In this document: in pieces, positions 1 through 6,631 of the stretch
Layout of the letters: each line of letters opens with the position of its first letter
Numbering within the stretch: position 1 is the stretch's first letter
Source of the DNA: Gemmatimonadota bacterium
Lineage (GTDB): Bacteria > Gemmatimonadota > Gemmatimonadetes > Longimicrobiales > RSA9
DNA: 9,118 nt
Reading direction: 5' to 3'
Assembly (NCBI GenBank): GCA_016207445.1
Contig: JACQPS010000364.1
Location: 1 to 9,118, forward strand
The notes under the pieces: model-generated
Told to the model about the DNA's origin: nothing
Databases searched by the model: none
What the model saw: the letters and a program-made list of their open reading frames with translations, nothing else
Translations under genes and position numbers: made by a program

Positions 1-115
1 GACCCGGAAACACCCCAAGGCCTCGAACCGTCAGCAGTCGGGGCTGATTGGCAAGGGACGAAAGCCCACGCCATCAGTGCGGACGAAGTCTACCCTTGAC
101 AATCGCTCTCATAGA
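1..115. other. Non-coding stretch downstream of sucA, nothing recognised
   Basis: I recognise no gene here. On the plus strand, frame 1 is open from the left edge to a TGA at 97-99 (32 codons), and frame 2 is open from the edge to 340, but both lack family-like sequence and strong third-position GC bias. A minus-strand ATG at 74 reads out of the window for 24 codons without a recognisable motif. A 5-bp inverted repeat (TCAGC/GCTGA, around 30-47) is too weak to call a terminator. The stretch may hold the end of a neighbouring gene whose body lies outside the window. Confidence 0.4.
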
Positions 116-189
116 ACCGCAAAGAGCGCAAAGAACGCGAAGAACAGATTAATTCATTTGTTCTCAGCGTGCTTCGCGTGCTTTGCGGT
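116..189. repeat. Imperfect palindrome of 9-base CGCAAAGAR units, downstream of sucA
   Basis: Two 31-base arms (116-146 and 159-189) are reverse complements at 25 of 31 positions and surround a 12-base AT-rich centre (147-158). The left arm is itself a tandem of three 9-base units, CGCAAAGAG, CGCAAAGAA and CGCGAAGAA (118-144). The element ends 12 bases from the sucA stop codon, so the sucA transcript would run straight into it and could fold into a long hairpin. No T-run follows on the minus strand, so a classical intrinsic terminator is not supported; 3'-end protection or a mobile REP/MITE-like role is possible. A related element lies at 7544-7624. Similar (CGCAAAG)n palindromes are, from memory, dispersed in many environmental bacterial genomes. 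No flanking transposase or clear target duplication is visible. Confidence 0.8.
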
Positions 190-201
190 GAACCCCTGTC
201 C

Positions 202-3048
202 CTACCGCTTCTCGTCCGCGCCCGCGCGATGGCCGCGCACCGGCAGCGTGCACGCCGCGCGCACGATCCTGGTCTGCTCGCGCTCGTGCCGGCTGGCGTA
301 CCCCTCGGCGGGGCTCGCCCGCTCCGGCCTTCCGATGTAGCCCACGCCCACGCGCTCGCCCGCGATCGCCCGTAGCCGCGGCTCGACGAAGCGCCACGCG
401 CCCATGTTCTGCGGCTCCTCCTGCACCCAGACGAGCTCGTCCAGCGCGCCGTAGCGCTGCACCAGGGCCGTCAGCTCTTCCTGCGGGAAGGGGTAGAGCT
501 GCTCGACGCGCGCGATGGCGAGCGCGCCCGCACTGTCACCCGCCGCCTCCAGGCCCGCCAGCAGGTCGTAGTAGACCTTGCCCGTGCACAGCACGAGCCG
601 GCGGATCTCGCCGGTGCGGTCGCGGGCGGCGGCGTCGTCCAGCACCGGCCGGAACGAGCCGTTCGCCAGCTCCTCCAGGCGCGAGGCGGCCCGCGGGTGC
701 CGCAGCAGGCTCTTGGGTGTCAAGACGACGAGCGGCCGCAGCTCGCGTGACAGCGCCTGGCGCCGCAGCAGGTGGAAGTACTGCGCCGGCGTCGAGCAGT
801 TCGCCACGCGCAGATTGTCCTCCGCCGCGAGCTGCAGGAACCGCTCGAGCCGCGCGCTCGAGTGCTCGGGCCCCTGGCCCTCGTACCCGTGCGGCAGGAG
901 CAGCACCAGACGCGAGTGCTGCGCCCACTTCGCGCCGCCGGCCGAGATGAACTGGTCCACCATCACCTGCGCGGCGTTCACGAAGTCGCCGAACTGCGCC
1001 TCCCACAGCACGAGCGCGTCCGGCACCGCGATGCTGTAGCCGTACTCGAAGCCGAGCACGCCCATCTCGGAGAGCGGGCTGTTGTGCACCTCGAGCGGCG
1101 CGGCCGCCTCGCGTAAATTGCCCAGGGGTATATATTTACGGCCTGTGCTCGCGTCGTGCAGCACCAGGTGCCGCTGGCTGAACGTGCCGCGCGCCGTGTC
1201 CTGGCCCGTCAGCCGAATGGCCGTGCCATCGGCGAGCAGCGCCGCCAACGCGAGCGACTCCGCGTGCCCCCAATCGATGGGTCCGCCTTCCGGCAGCAGC
1301 TTGCTGCGCCGGCCGAGCGCGCGTACCAGCTTCGGATGCACGGTGAAGCCGTCCGGCCAGCTGTGCAGCTCGCGGTCGTAGGCCAGCAGCTTCTCTGCCG
1401 GGACCGCCGTCTCCACCACGGGCTCCGCGACGGCCGCAGCCGGATCGCCGTTGCCGTTCTTTGCCGGCGCGTCGCCCGCGCGCCGCACGGCATCCTGCGC
1501 TTCCACCAGCCGCTGGTAGACGCGCTGCCACTCGGTGTCCACGTGCTCGCGCGAGACCACGCCCTTTGTGAGCAGCGCCTCCGCCCAGCGCGCACGCACG
1601 GACGGCTGCGCCTGGATGTGCTGGTAGAGCACGGGCTGCGTGTAGGCGGGCTCGTCGCCCTCGTTGTGGCCGAAGCGGCGGTAGCCGATCAGGTCGATGA
1701 CGACGTCGCCATGGAACTGCCCGCGGTACGCGAGCGCGAGCCGCGCGACCGCCAGGCATGCCTCCGGGTCGTCGGCGTTCACGTGGAAGATCGGGATGTC
1801 GAAGCCCTTGGCCAGGTCGCTGGCGTAGCCGGTCGAGCGGGCCTCGCGCGGGTCGGTGGTGAAGCCGATCTGGTTGTTCACGATCAGGTGCAGCGTTCCG
1901 CCCGTGCGGTAGCCCGCGAGCTCCGCCAGGTTGAGCGTCTCGGCCACCACGCCCTGCGCCGAGAGGGCCGCGTCGCCGTGGATCAGGATGGGCACGACGG
2001 CGTGCTCCTCGCGCTCGAGCGAGGTGGCGCGGCGCACCGACTGCCTCGCGCGCGTGATGCCTTCCACCACCGGGTTCACGAACTCCAGGTGGCTCGGGTT
2101 CGGCGCCAGCACGACCGAAACCCGCTGGCCGGCCGCCGTCGTGTACGTCCCCTCCGCGCCCAGGTGGTACTTCACGTCGCCCGTGCCGGCGTGGCCGTGC
2201 GCCTGTCCCTCGAACTCGGCCAGGATGCGGCCATAAGGCACACCCAACACGTGCACGAGCACGTTCAGCCGGCCGCGGTGCGCCATGCCGAGCACGACCT
2301 CGCGCGCGCCGCCCGCGGCCGCCCGCTCGATCGCCAGCTCCAGCATCGGGACGAGCATGTCGGTCCCCTCGACCGAGAAGCGCTTCTGCCCGAGGTAGGC
2401 GCGGTGCAGGAACTGCTCGAAGCCTTCCACCTCGCTCAGCCGCCGGAGCAGCTTGCGCTTCTCTTCGGCGCCGAGCGGCTGCTTGTGCGCACCCGTCTCG
2501 ATCTGCTCGCGCAGCCAGTCGCGGCGCACCGGATCCTCCAGATGCTCGTACTCGTAACCGATCGAGCCGGAGTACGTGGCCTTCAGCCACTCCAGCACGT
2601 CCGTCAGCGTCTCGCCCGGAACGTCCCGGTCCAGCAGCGAGGCCGCGACCGTCTCCAGCTCGTCGGAAGTGATGCCGTGGTAGGCGGGATCCAGCATCGG
2701 ATGCCCCGGCGGCGGGCTGCCCAATGGATCCACCTGCGCGGCCAGGTGGCCGTTCAGGCGATACGCATCCACCAGCTCGGCCGCCGCGAGCAGCGCGCGG
2801 ATCTCCCTGCGCGCGGGCGCGACGGGCAGGGCCGCGGCCATGGCCGGCGCCTCTTCCACCGCGTAGCGCGGAACCTCGACGCCTGCCCCGAGTCCCTCGA
2901 CTCCGCTCGGGATAAACTCCGCCGAAGGGCCGCCGAAGAGTCTGGCCCAGGAGGGATCCACCGAGCCCGGGTTGCGCAGCCACCGCTCCAGCATCTCCTG
3001 CGCGTACCCGGCGTTGTATGTATCGAAGCCGTTCGTGCCGATATTCAT
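202..3048 (-). CDS. sucA: 2-oxoglutarate dehydrogenase E1 component
   Basis: This is the thiamine-diphosphate-dependent E1 of the 2-oxoglutarate dehydrogenase complex. It decarboxylates 2-oxoglutarate and hands the succinyl group to lipoyl-E2 (SucB) in the TCA cycle, in the cytoplasm. The 948-residue length is normal for a stand-alone E1. The N-terminal E1 tail is visible (residues 9-40, with NAGYAQEMLERW and VDPSWARLF), which supports the ATG at 3048 despite no clear ribosome binding site. Next come AHRGRLNVL (256-264), the cofactor region HGDAALSAQG (358-367), NNQIGF (391-396) and GHNEGDEP (460-467). The transketolase-like pyrimidine-binding half follows (about 590-790, with PLSEMGVLGFEYGYS and GYEGQGPEHSSAR), then the C-terminal E1 domain. 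An Ala/Pro-rich linker lies near 523-552. Oddities are a dispersed-repeat sequence encoding residues 43-54 and an AT-rich rare-codon patch at residues 637-645. It is the last gene of an apparent three-gene unit, 36 bases after the Lon-like gene. No sucB follows within the window. Confidence 0.97.
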   Translation of the reverse strand: MNIGTNGFDTYNAGYAQEMLERWLRNPGSVDPSWARLFGGPSAEFIPSGVEGLGAGVEVPRYAVEEAPAMAAALPVAPARREIRALLAAAELVDAYRLNGHLAAQVDPLGSPPPGHPMLDPAYHGITSDELETVAASLLDRDVPGETLTDVLEWLKATYSGSIGYEYEHLEDPVRRDWLREQIETGAHKQPLGAEEKRKLLRRLSEVEGFEQFLHRAYLGQKRFSVEGTDMLVPMLELAIERAAAGGAREVVLGMAHRGRLNVLVHVLGVPYGRILAEFEGQAHGHAGTGDVKYHLGAEGTYTTAAGQRVSVVLAPNPSHLEFVNPVVEGITRARQSVRRATSLEREEHAVVPILIHGDAALSAQGVVAETLNLAELAGYRTGGTLHLIVNNQIGFTTDPREARSTGYASDLAKGFDIPIFHVNADDPEACLAVARLALAYRGQFHGDVVIDLIGYRRFGHNEGDEPAYTQPVLYQHIQAQPSVRARWAEALLTKGVVSREHVDTEWQRVYQRLVEAQDAVRRAGDAPAKNGNGDPAAAVAEPVVETAVPAEKLLAYDRELHSWPDGFTVHPKLVRALGRRSKLLPEGGPIDWGHAESLALAALLADGTAIRLTGQDTARGTFSQRHLVLHDASTGRKYIPLGNLREAAAPLEVHNSPLSEMGVLGFEYGYSIAVPDALVLWEAQFGDFVNAAQVMVDQFISAGGAKWAQHSRLVLLLPHGYEGQGPEHSSARLERFLQLAAEDNLRVANCSTPAQYFHLLRRQALSRELRPLVVLTPKSLLRHPRAASRLEELANGSFRPVLDDAAARDRTGEIRRLVLCTGKVYYDLLAGLEAAGDSAGALAIARVEQLYPFPQEELTALVQRYGALDELVWVQEEPQNMGAWRFVEPRLRAIAGERVGVGYIGRPERASPAEGYASRHEREQTRIVRAACTLPVRGHRAGADEKR
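1112..1140. repeat. AT-rich 7-bp inverted repeat inside sucA
   Basis: CGTAAAT (1112-1118) and ATTTACG (1134-1140) are perfect inverted copies, 15 bases apart, inside the sucA coding sequence. On the coding strand the patch reads CGT AAA TAT ATA CCC CTG GGC AAT TTA, encoding Arg637 to Leu645. ATA and TTA are codons otherwise avoided in this GC-rich gene. The peptide itself (YIPLGNL) fits the E1 family without an obvious insertion, so this looks like a base-composition anomaly rather than an indel. I cannot tell whether it is chance, gene conversion or a regulatory structure. Confidence 0.55.
2892..2929. repeat. Short dispersed repeat embedded in the sucA N-terminal linker
   Basis: The core CCCTCGACTCCGCTCGGG (2894-2911), followed by ATAAACTCCGCCGAAGG, is read on the minus strand as part of sucA and encodes residues 43-54, with the signature PSGVEG at 47-52. 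The 13-mer CTCGACTCCGCTC (2896-2908) recurs at 3097-3109 in the neighbouring gene in the same codon phase. In another minus-strand frame the same bases spell VYPERSRGT. From memory, both peptide signatures are hallmarks of a short dispersed repeat seen in predicted proteins of environmental bacteria. It falls between the conserved E1 tail and the catalytic body, a variable stretch where an insertion would be tolerated. Genome-wide copy number cannot be seen here. Confidence 0.65.
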
Positions 3049-3084
3049 TTACGCGACGTCGCCGTAGAGACCCACGTCGGACTC

Positions 3085-5550
3085 TTACCCCTGCGGCTCG
3101 ACTCCGCTCCCCTCGCCGAGCCGGCGCGGCCCGGCGGGCGGGCCGAGCTGCGCGGTGTCGACGCGCAGCTTTTGCCAGGCATCGACGAACGCTCCGAGCC
3201 GCGCCTCGACCGCGCGGTGCACCTCTTCGGCCGGACGGCGGAAGAAGAGCTCGATGGCGTCGTCCAGCCGGTGGACGGCGTAGAGGTGGAAGCGGCCGGC
3301 GCGTACGGCGTCGAGGACCTCCGGGCGGAGCATGAGGTGCTCCAGGTTGCGGGCGGGGAGGACCACGCCCTGCCCGTCGCAGGGGCCCAGCACGCGGCAG
3401 GTGTGATAGAAGCCCTCGACCTTCTCGTTGACGCCGCCGACCGGCTGCACGTCGCCGTGCTGGCTGACCGAACCCGTGACGGCCAGCTCCTGTGCCAGCG
3501 GCAGGCCGGAGATGGCGGAGAGCAGCGCGAGCAGCTCGGCGACGCTGGCGCTGTCGCCATCGACCTCCTCGTAGACCTGCTCGAAGCCGAGCGTGGCGGT
3601 GAGCACGAGCGGGCGCGTGTCGCCGTAGCGCTGGTTGAGGTAACCGGTGAGGATCAGCACGCCCTTGCTGTGGATGCGTCCACCGAGCGCCGCCTTGCGT
3701 TCGATATCGACCACGCCACGCGTGCCGAGCGACACCGTCGCGGCGACGCGCACCGGCTTCGCGAAGGCGTAGTCCCCGAGCGAGAGCACCGACAGCCCGT
3801 TCAACTGGCCGACGGCCTCGCCGCGCGTCTGTACCAGCAGCACGCCGCGCTCGATCGTGCGGTGCAGCTCTTCCTCCGGCCGGTTGCAGCGCCAGATGCG
3901 CGCGTCGATCGCCGCCTCCACGTCCTCGCGCAGGACGACGTCGGCGCCGCGGCGCCGCGCGTAGAACGCGGCCTCGCGGGTGACGTCCGCGATCTCGCTC
4001 AGCTTGGCGGTCAGGCGCATCTGATCGCCGGCGCGGCGCGCGCCATACTCGACGAGCGCGCCCACCGCCGCGGCATCGAAGTGGGGCAGGTCCTCCAGCC
4101 GGCAGCGGGTGGCCACGAAGCGCCCGTACTCGAGCTCGGCCTCGGGCGTGCGCTCGATCGTGGGCGCGAAATCGCCCTTCACCTTGAAGATCTCGGCGAA
4201 CTCGCGGTCGTGGATCGAGAGCAGGTAGTAGAAGAGCGGCGGCCCGAGCAGCACCACCTTGACATCCAGCGGAATCGGCTCCGGCTGGAGCGAGACCGTG
4301 CTGATGAGCCCCAGCTCGGCCGCGGGCTCCTCGATGTGCAGCTCGCGCTGCTTGAGCGTGCGCTTGAGCGCGTCCCAGGCGAGCGGCCGGCGCAGTACCT
4401 CGAACGCGTCCAGCAGGAGATAGCCGCCGTTGGCGCGCAGCAGCGCGCCCGCGCGGATCATGAGCACGTCCGTCGTGAGCACGCCCTGCTGCACGAAGTG
4501 CTCGATGCGGCCGATCAGGTTCGCGAAGCTCGGGTTCGGCTCCTCGACCACGGGCGCGCCGCCGCCCTCGTGATGGCTCACCACCACGTTGACCTTGTAG
4601 CGCCGCTGAAACTCCTCGCTGAGCACGACCTTCGCGATCGCCTCCGCCTCCGTCTCGGACATGAGCAGCATGCGGCCGATCAGCTCGATCAAGTCCGTTT
4701 CGACTGCCGTGAGGAAGTCGAGCACCTGCGGCAGCTCGTGGTAGCGCGCGCGCAGTGTCTCCATCAGATGATCGACCGCCGCCTCGGCGGTGCGGCGGTT
4801 CAGGTCGCGCAGGGCTTCCTGCGCCTTACTGGCCGCCTCCGCGAACTTGCGGACCGCGTTCTCGAACAGCTTCTGCACTTCCGCCCGCGCCGCCTCGAAC
4901 TGCTCCTGCTCCTCGGGCCTGAGGCGCTCCGGCTCTTCGCCGGGCGCGGGCTCGCCCTCGCGCTTGGGGGCCAGCAGGATCGCCTGCGGCGTGCGCACCA
5001 CGGCCACGCCACGCCGCTCCGCCTTGGCGTCCACCGCCTCGAACAGCCGCTTGCGCGTCGCGTCCAGCTCCTGGGCGATGGCGTTGCGCTGCGCGCGATG
5101 CTCCTCGGTGCCGAACCTGTGGGGCAGCTCGCTCGCCAGCCCCGTGATGAACCCCTCGATGTGCGTGGCGAGCTGACGGCCGCAGCCGGGCGGGAGCCGC
5201 AGCGTGCGCGGACGGCGGGCGTCCGTGAAGTTGTTGACGTAACACCAGTCATCGGGCGTGGGGCGTGCGGCGGCCTCGCGCGCGATGGCATCCAGCGCGG
5301 CCGTGCGCCGGCCGGTCCCCTCCGCGCCCAGCACGAAGATGTTGAAGCCGGGCGCCTGGATGCCGACGCCGAACTCGAGCGCGCGCAGCGCGCGCTCCTG
5401 TCCCACGAGCCGGTCGAGCGGCTCGAGCTCGGCGGTGGTGGCGAAGCCGTAGCCGCGCACATCCGCGTCGCGGCGCAGCGCTTCTACCGGCAGCGGCTGC
5501 ACGCGCGTGCGGCGCAGCGGCAACGCCTCGCGCTCGGGCTGCGCGCTCAC
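3085..5550 (-). CDS. Lon-family ATP-dependent protease (AAA_32 + S16 Lon proteolytic domain)
   Basis: This is a cytoplasmic ATP-fuelled Ser/Lys protease of the LonB/YcbZ-like group, probably in protein quality control; its substrates are unknown. The protein has 821 residues. Residues 30-100 contain RGYGFATTAELEP and a P-loop region GAEGTGRRT (75-83), where Arg81 stands in the usual Lys position. Residues 150-260 are Glu/Arg/Ala-rich and probably coiled-coil. A Walker B-like GGYLLLDA lies at 375-382. The S16 protease domain spans about 570-775, with catalytic Ser667 in DGDSAS (664-669) and Lys710 in GGVNEKVEGF (705-714). It lacks the N-terminal substrate domain of classical LonA. The start is GTG at 5550 with a weak GGTGG upstream; no other in-frame start lies between it and the preceding gene. 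It sits 25 bases after the barrel gene and 36 before sucA, suggesting co-transcription. The extreme C-terminus (SGVEPQG) overlaps a short repeat. Confidence 0.93.
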   Translation of the reverse strand: MSAQPEREALPLRRTRVQPLPVEALRRDADVRGYGFATTAELEPLDRLVGQERALRALEFGVGIQAPGFNIFVLGAEGTGRRTAALDAIAREAAARPTPDDWCYVNNFTDARRPRTLRLPPGCGRQLATHIEGFITGLASELPHRFGTEEHRAQRNAIAQELDATRKRLFEAVDAKAERRGVAVVRTPQAILLAPKREGEPAPGEEPERLRPEEQEQFEAARAEVQKLFENAVRKFAEAASKAQEALRDLNRRTAEAAVDHLMETLRARYHELPQVLDFLTAVETDLIELIGRMLLMSETEAEAIAKVVLSEEFQRRYKVNVVVSHHEGGGAPVVEEPNPSFANLIGRIEHFVQQGVLTTDVLMIRAGALLRANGGYLLLDAFEVLRRPLAWDALKRTLKQRELHIEEPAAELGLISTVSLQPEPIPLDVKVVLLGPPLFYYLLSIHDREFAEIFKVKGDFAPTIERTPEAELEYGRFVATRCRLEDLPHFDAAAVGALVEYGARRAGDQMRLTAKLSEIADVTREAAFYARRRGADVVLREDVEAAIDARIWRCNRPEEELHRTIERGVLLVQTRGEAVGQLNGLSVLSLGDYAFAKPVRVAATVSLGTRGVVDIERKAALGGRIHSKGVLILTGYLNQRYGDTRPLVLTATLGFEQVYEEVDGDSASVAELLALLSAISGLPLAQELAVTGSVSQHGDVQPVGGVNEKVEGFYHTCRVLGPCDGQGVVLPARNLEHLMLRPEVLDAVRAGRFHLYAVHRLDDAIELFFRRPAEEVHRAVEARLGAFVDAWQKLRVDTAQLGPPAGPRRLGEGSGVEPQG
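3095..3122. repeat. Second copy of the SGVE repeat core at the 3' end of the Lon-like gene
   Basis: The 13-mer CTCGACTCCGCTC (3097-3109) is identical to 2896-2908 in sucA. It is read in the same codon phase, giving Ser815-Gly-Val-Glu818 of the protease, four residues from its end. The outer bases GGCTCG (3095-3100) and CGAGCC (3117-3122) form a 6-bp inverted repeat, so the copy could fold in the lon-sucA message just before the stop codon. Similarity beyond the 13-mer is weak, so this may be a truncated or diverged copy, or less likely a coincidence. Confidence 0.5.
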
Positions 5551-5575
5551 GCGGCCACCGTCCGGATCATTCGCC

Positions 5576-6316
5576 TCATGGTCGCATCCGGGTGTAGGTG
5601 AGCCCGAGCGTGATGCGCGTCAGCCACACCGTGCTCGGTTCGTCGAAGGTCGTGCCGGTGGTCGTGAGATAGGAGTCGCGGCCGTCGAAGGGGTTTCCCA
5701 GCGCGAAGCTGTTCAACTCGAGCCGGGTCGCGAGGGCCCAGCCCAGCCGCACCTGCAAACCGACGCCGCCCAGGGCGCCGAGCCGCGTCTGCCGCTCGTG
5801 CACGGCGCTGATGTCGTCGACCCGCTGCTGGTCCGCGAGGCCCCACCGTACGACGGCCACGCCGCCGGTCGCGTACGGTGCGAGGCGCCGCCGCGAATCG
5901 ACCAGGAAGCGCATCACCTCGCCGCTGAACACCAGCGCGCTCAAGTCCGCCAGGTGCTCCTGGTCGCCGGCCTTGCTGCCCGTGCCCGTGTCGTCGCGAT
6001 ACTCGAGCTCGGTCGGCGCATACGTCACGGCGAGGCGCACACTCGTCTTCGCCCACGGCCAGAGGCCGAGCGAGCCGCCGAGCGCGAACGCCTCCGCCGC
6101 GGTCAACTCCCGCTGGAAGGTCGGCGGCGGCCCCACATGCTGCTCGACGAACCGGCCGAAGCCCGCGCCGCCGCCGTACAGCTCGACCGTCAACGAGGGG
6201 CGGACGGCGCGGGCCTCCTCCTCCTGGGCCCGCGCCGGCGTAACTGCCGAGATGGTGAATGCGACGACGGCTACGGCCACTACCGCCGCGCGCCGCCTCT
6301 GCGCCTGTCCTCGCAT
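5576..6316 (-). CDS. Secreted, probable outer-membrane beta-barrel-like protein
   Basis: The function is unknown. From the ATG at 6316 the product has 246 residues. It starts with a clear Sec signal peptide: an Arg-rich start (RRR at 7-9), a hydrophobic core (AAVVAVAVVAF, 10-20) and an Ala-x-Ala site (ARA, 28-30) with cleavage predicted before QEEE. The mature part alternates polar and hydrophobic residues in beta-strand fashion and is rich in Gly, Thr, Leu and Tyr (SLTVELYGGGAGFGRF, TSVRLAVTYAPTELEY, APYATGGVAVVRWG, GLQVRLGWALATRLELNSF, ITLGLTYTRM). This resembles small 8-stranded barrels of the OmpA/OmpW-like kind. The last residue is Pro rather than the usual aromatic, which weakens the outer-membrane call. 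I chose 6316 because AGGGGG (6320-6325) precedes it and it gives a compact signal peptide; the ATG at 6340 is the alternative. It appears to be first in the unit with the Lon-like gene and sucA. Confidence 0.75.
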   Translation of the reverse strand: MRGQAQRRRAAVVAVAVVAFTISAVTPARAQEEEARAVRPSLTVELYGGGAGFGRFVEQHVGPPPTFQRELTAAEAFALGGSLGLWPWAKTSVRLAVTYAPTELEYRDDTGTGSKAGDQEHLADLSALVFSGEVMRFLVDSRRRLAPYATGGVAVVRWGLADQQRVDDISAVHERQTRLGALGGVGLQVRLGWALATRLELNSFALGNPFDGRDSYLTTTGTTFDEPSTVWLTRITLGLTYTRMRP

Positions 6317-6631
6317 CCGCCCCCTGCCGGCTTCGCTCATCTTGGACGTGCTCGCCCGCCGTGACGCTCGCTCACGTGCCGTCCCTGGCCGCCGCTGGAT
6401 CGCGACGGCCGCCCGGCTTCCATCCTTGCACGCCGCGGACCAGCTCACGCGGCGGCGCTGTGGCTCGGCGCCCGCCGCCCGCTGGCGTCGGGCTCGCAAG
6501 GACGGACGCGCCGGCCGCGCACCCGCGGAGATTCTCGCGTCTTGCTACCCCGCAGCCGGGCCGGCCTTCCTGGACTGCACTGCCGGACCGTACATTCGGC
6601 CGAGCTGGTGTACCGGCTCCCGGAGAAAACC
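6317..6631. other. Divergent intergenic region between the barrel gene and the hydrolase
   Basis: These 315 bases should hold promoters for both directions, but no convincing sigma-70 pair is visible. TACATT (6591-6596) is a possible -10 for the hydrolase, 35 bases before its ATG, but it lacks a matching TTGACA-like box. On the minus strand no AT-rich -10 stands out. A GC-rich hairpin can form at 6449-6478: GCGGCGGCGC pairs with GCGCCCGCCGC around a 9-base loop, with one bulged base. No T-run follows it. Long open frames crossing the region are GC-driven and show no family-like sequence. Confidence 0.4.
6622..6625 (+). promoter_or_regulatory. Ribosome binding site of the hydrolase gene
   Basis: GGAG lies 6 bases before the ATG at 6632. 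It is the clearest Shine-Dalgarno in the window and decides the start against the upstream in-frame codon at 6542. The shorter product also begins directly with a signal-like sequence, which agrees. Confidence 0.8.

Noticed and set aside
77..340. An 87-codon plus-strand frame through the left palindrome
   Set aside because: It runs through the palindromic repeat and into the 3' end of sucA in antisense. The peptide repeats reflect the DNA repeat and there is no support for a real protein.
1250..1275. A possible third copy of the CTCGACTCCGCTC core (GCGACTCCGCGTG)
   Set aside because: Only about 9 bases match, without the flanking signature; it is most likely coincidental in a GC-rich gene.
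1136..2983. A 615-codon minus-strand frame overlapping sucA
   Set aside because: It is an out-of-frame shadow of sucA, Arg/Gly/Ala-rich with no domain. It was useful only because it shows the VYPERSRGT signature of the embedded repeat.
1156..5601. A 1481-codon open reading frame on the plus strand, antisense to both sucA and the Lon-like gene
   Set aside because: It is opposite two genes with clear families and catalytic motifs. Its translation is dominated by Arg, Leu, Ala, His, Val and Asp with no recognisable domain. In GC-rich DNA an antisense frame often lacks stops because of sense-strand codon bias. It also crosses the lon-sucA gap, which argues for composition rather than one gene.
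6449..6478. GC-rich hairpin in the divergent region as a terminator or riboswitch
   Set aside because: There is no T-run and no conserved riboswitch core that I can recognise, and such pairings are frequent by chance in sequence this GC-rich.
6317..6499. N-terminal extension of the barrel-like protein to 307 residues
   Set aside because: The extra residues are Arg/Ala-rich and would bury the signal peptide internally. Starts at 6316 or 6340 place it at the N-terminus, as needed for export.
6542..6631. Upstream in-frame start for the hydrolase at 6542
   Set aside because: It lacks a Shine-Dalgarno and would place 30 residues before the signal-like segment. The ATG at 6632 has GGAG at a spacing of 6.
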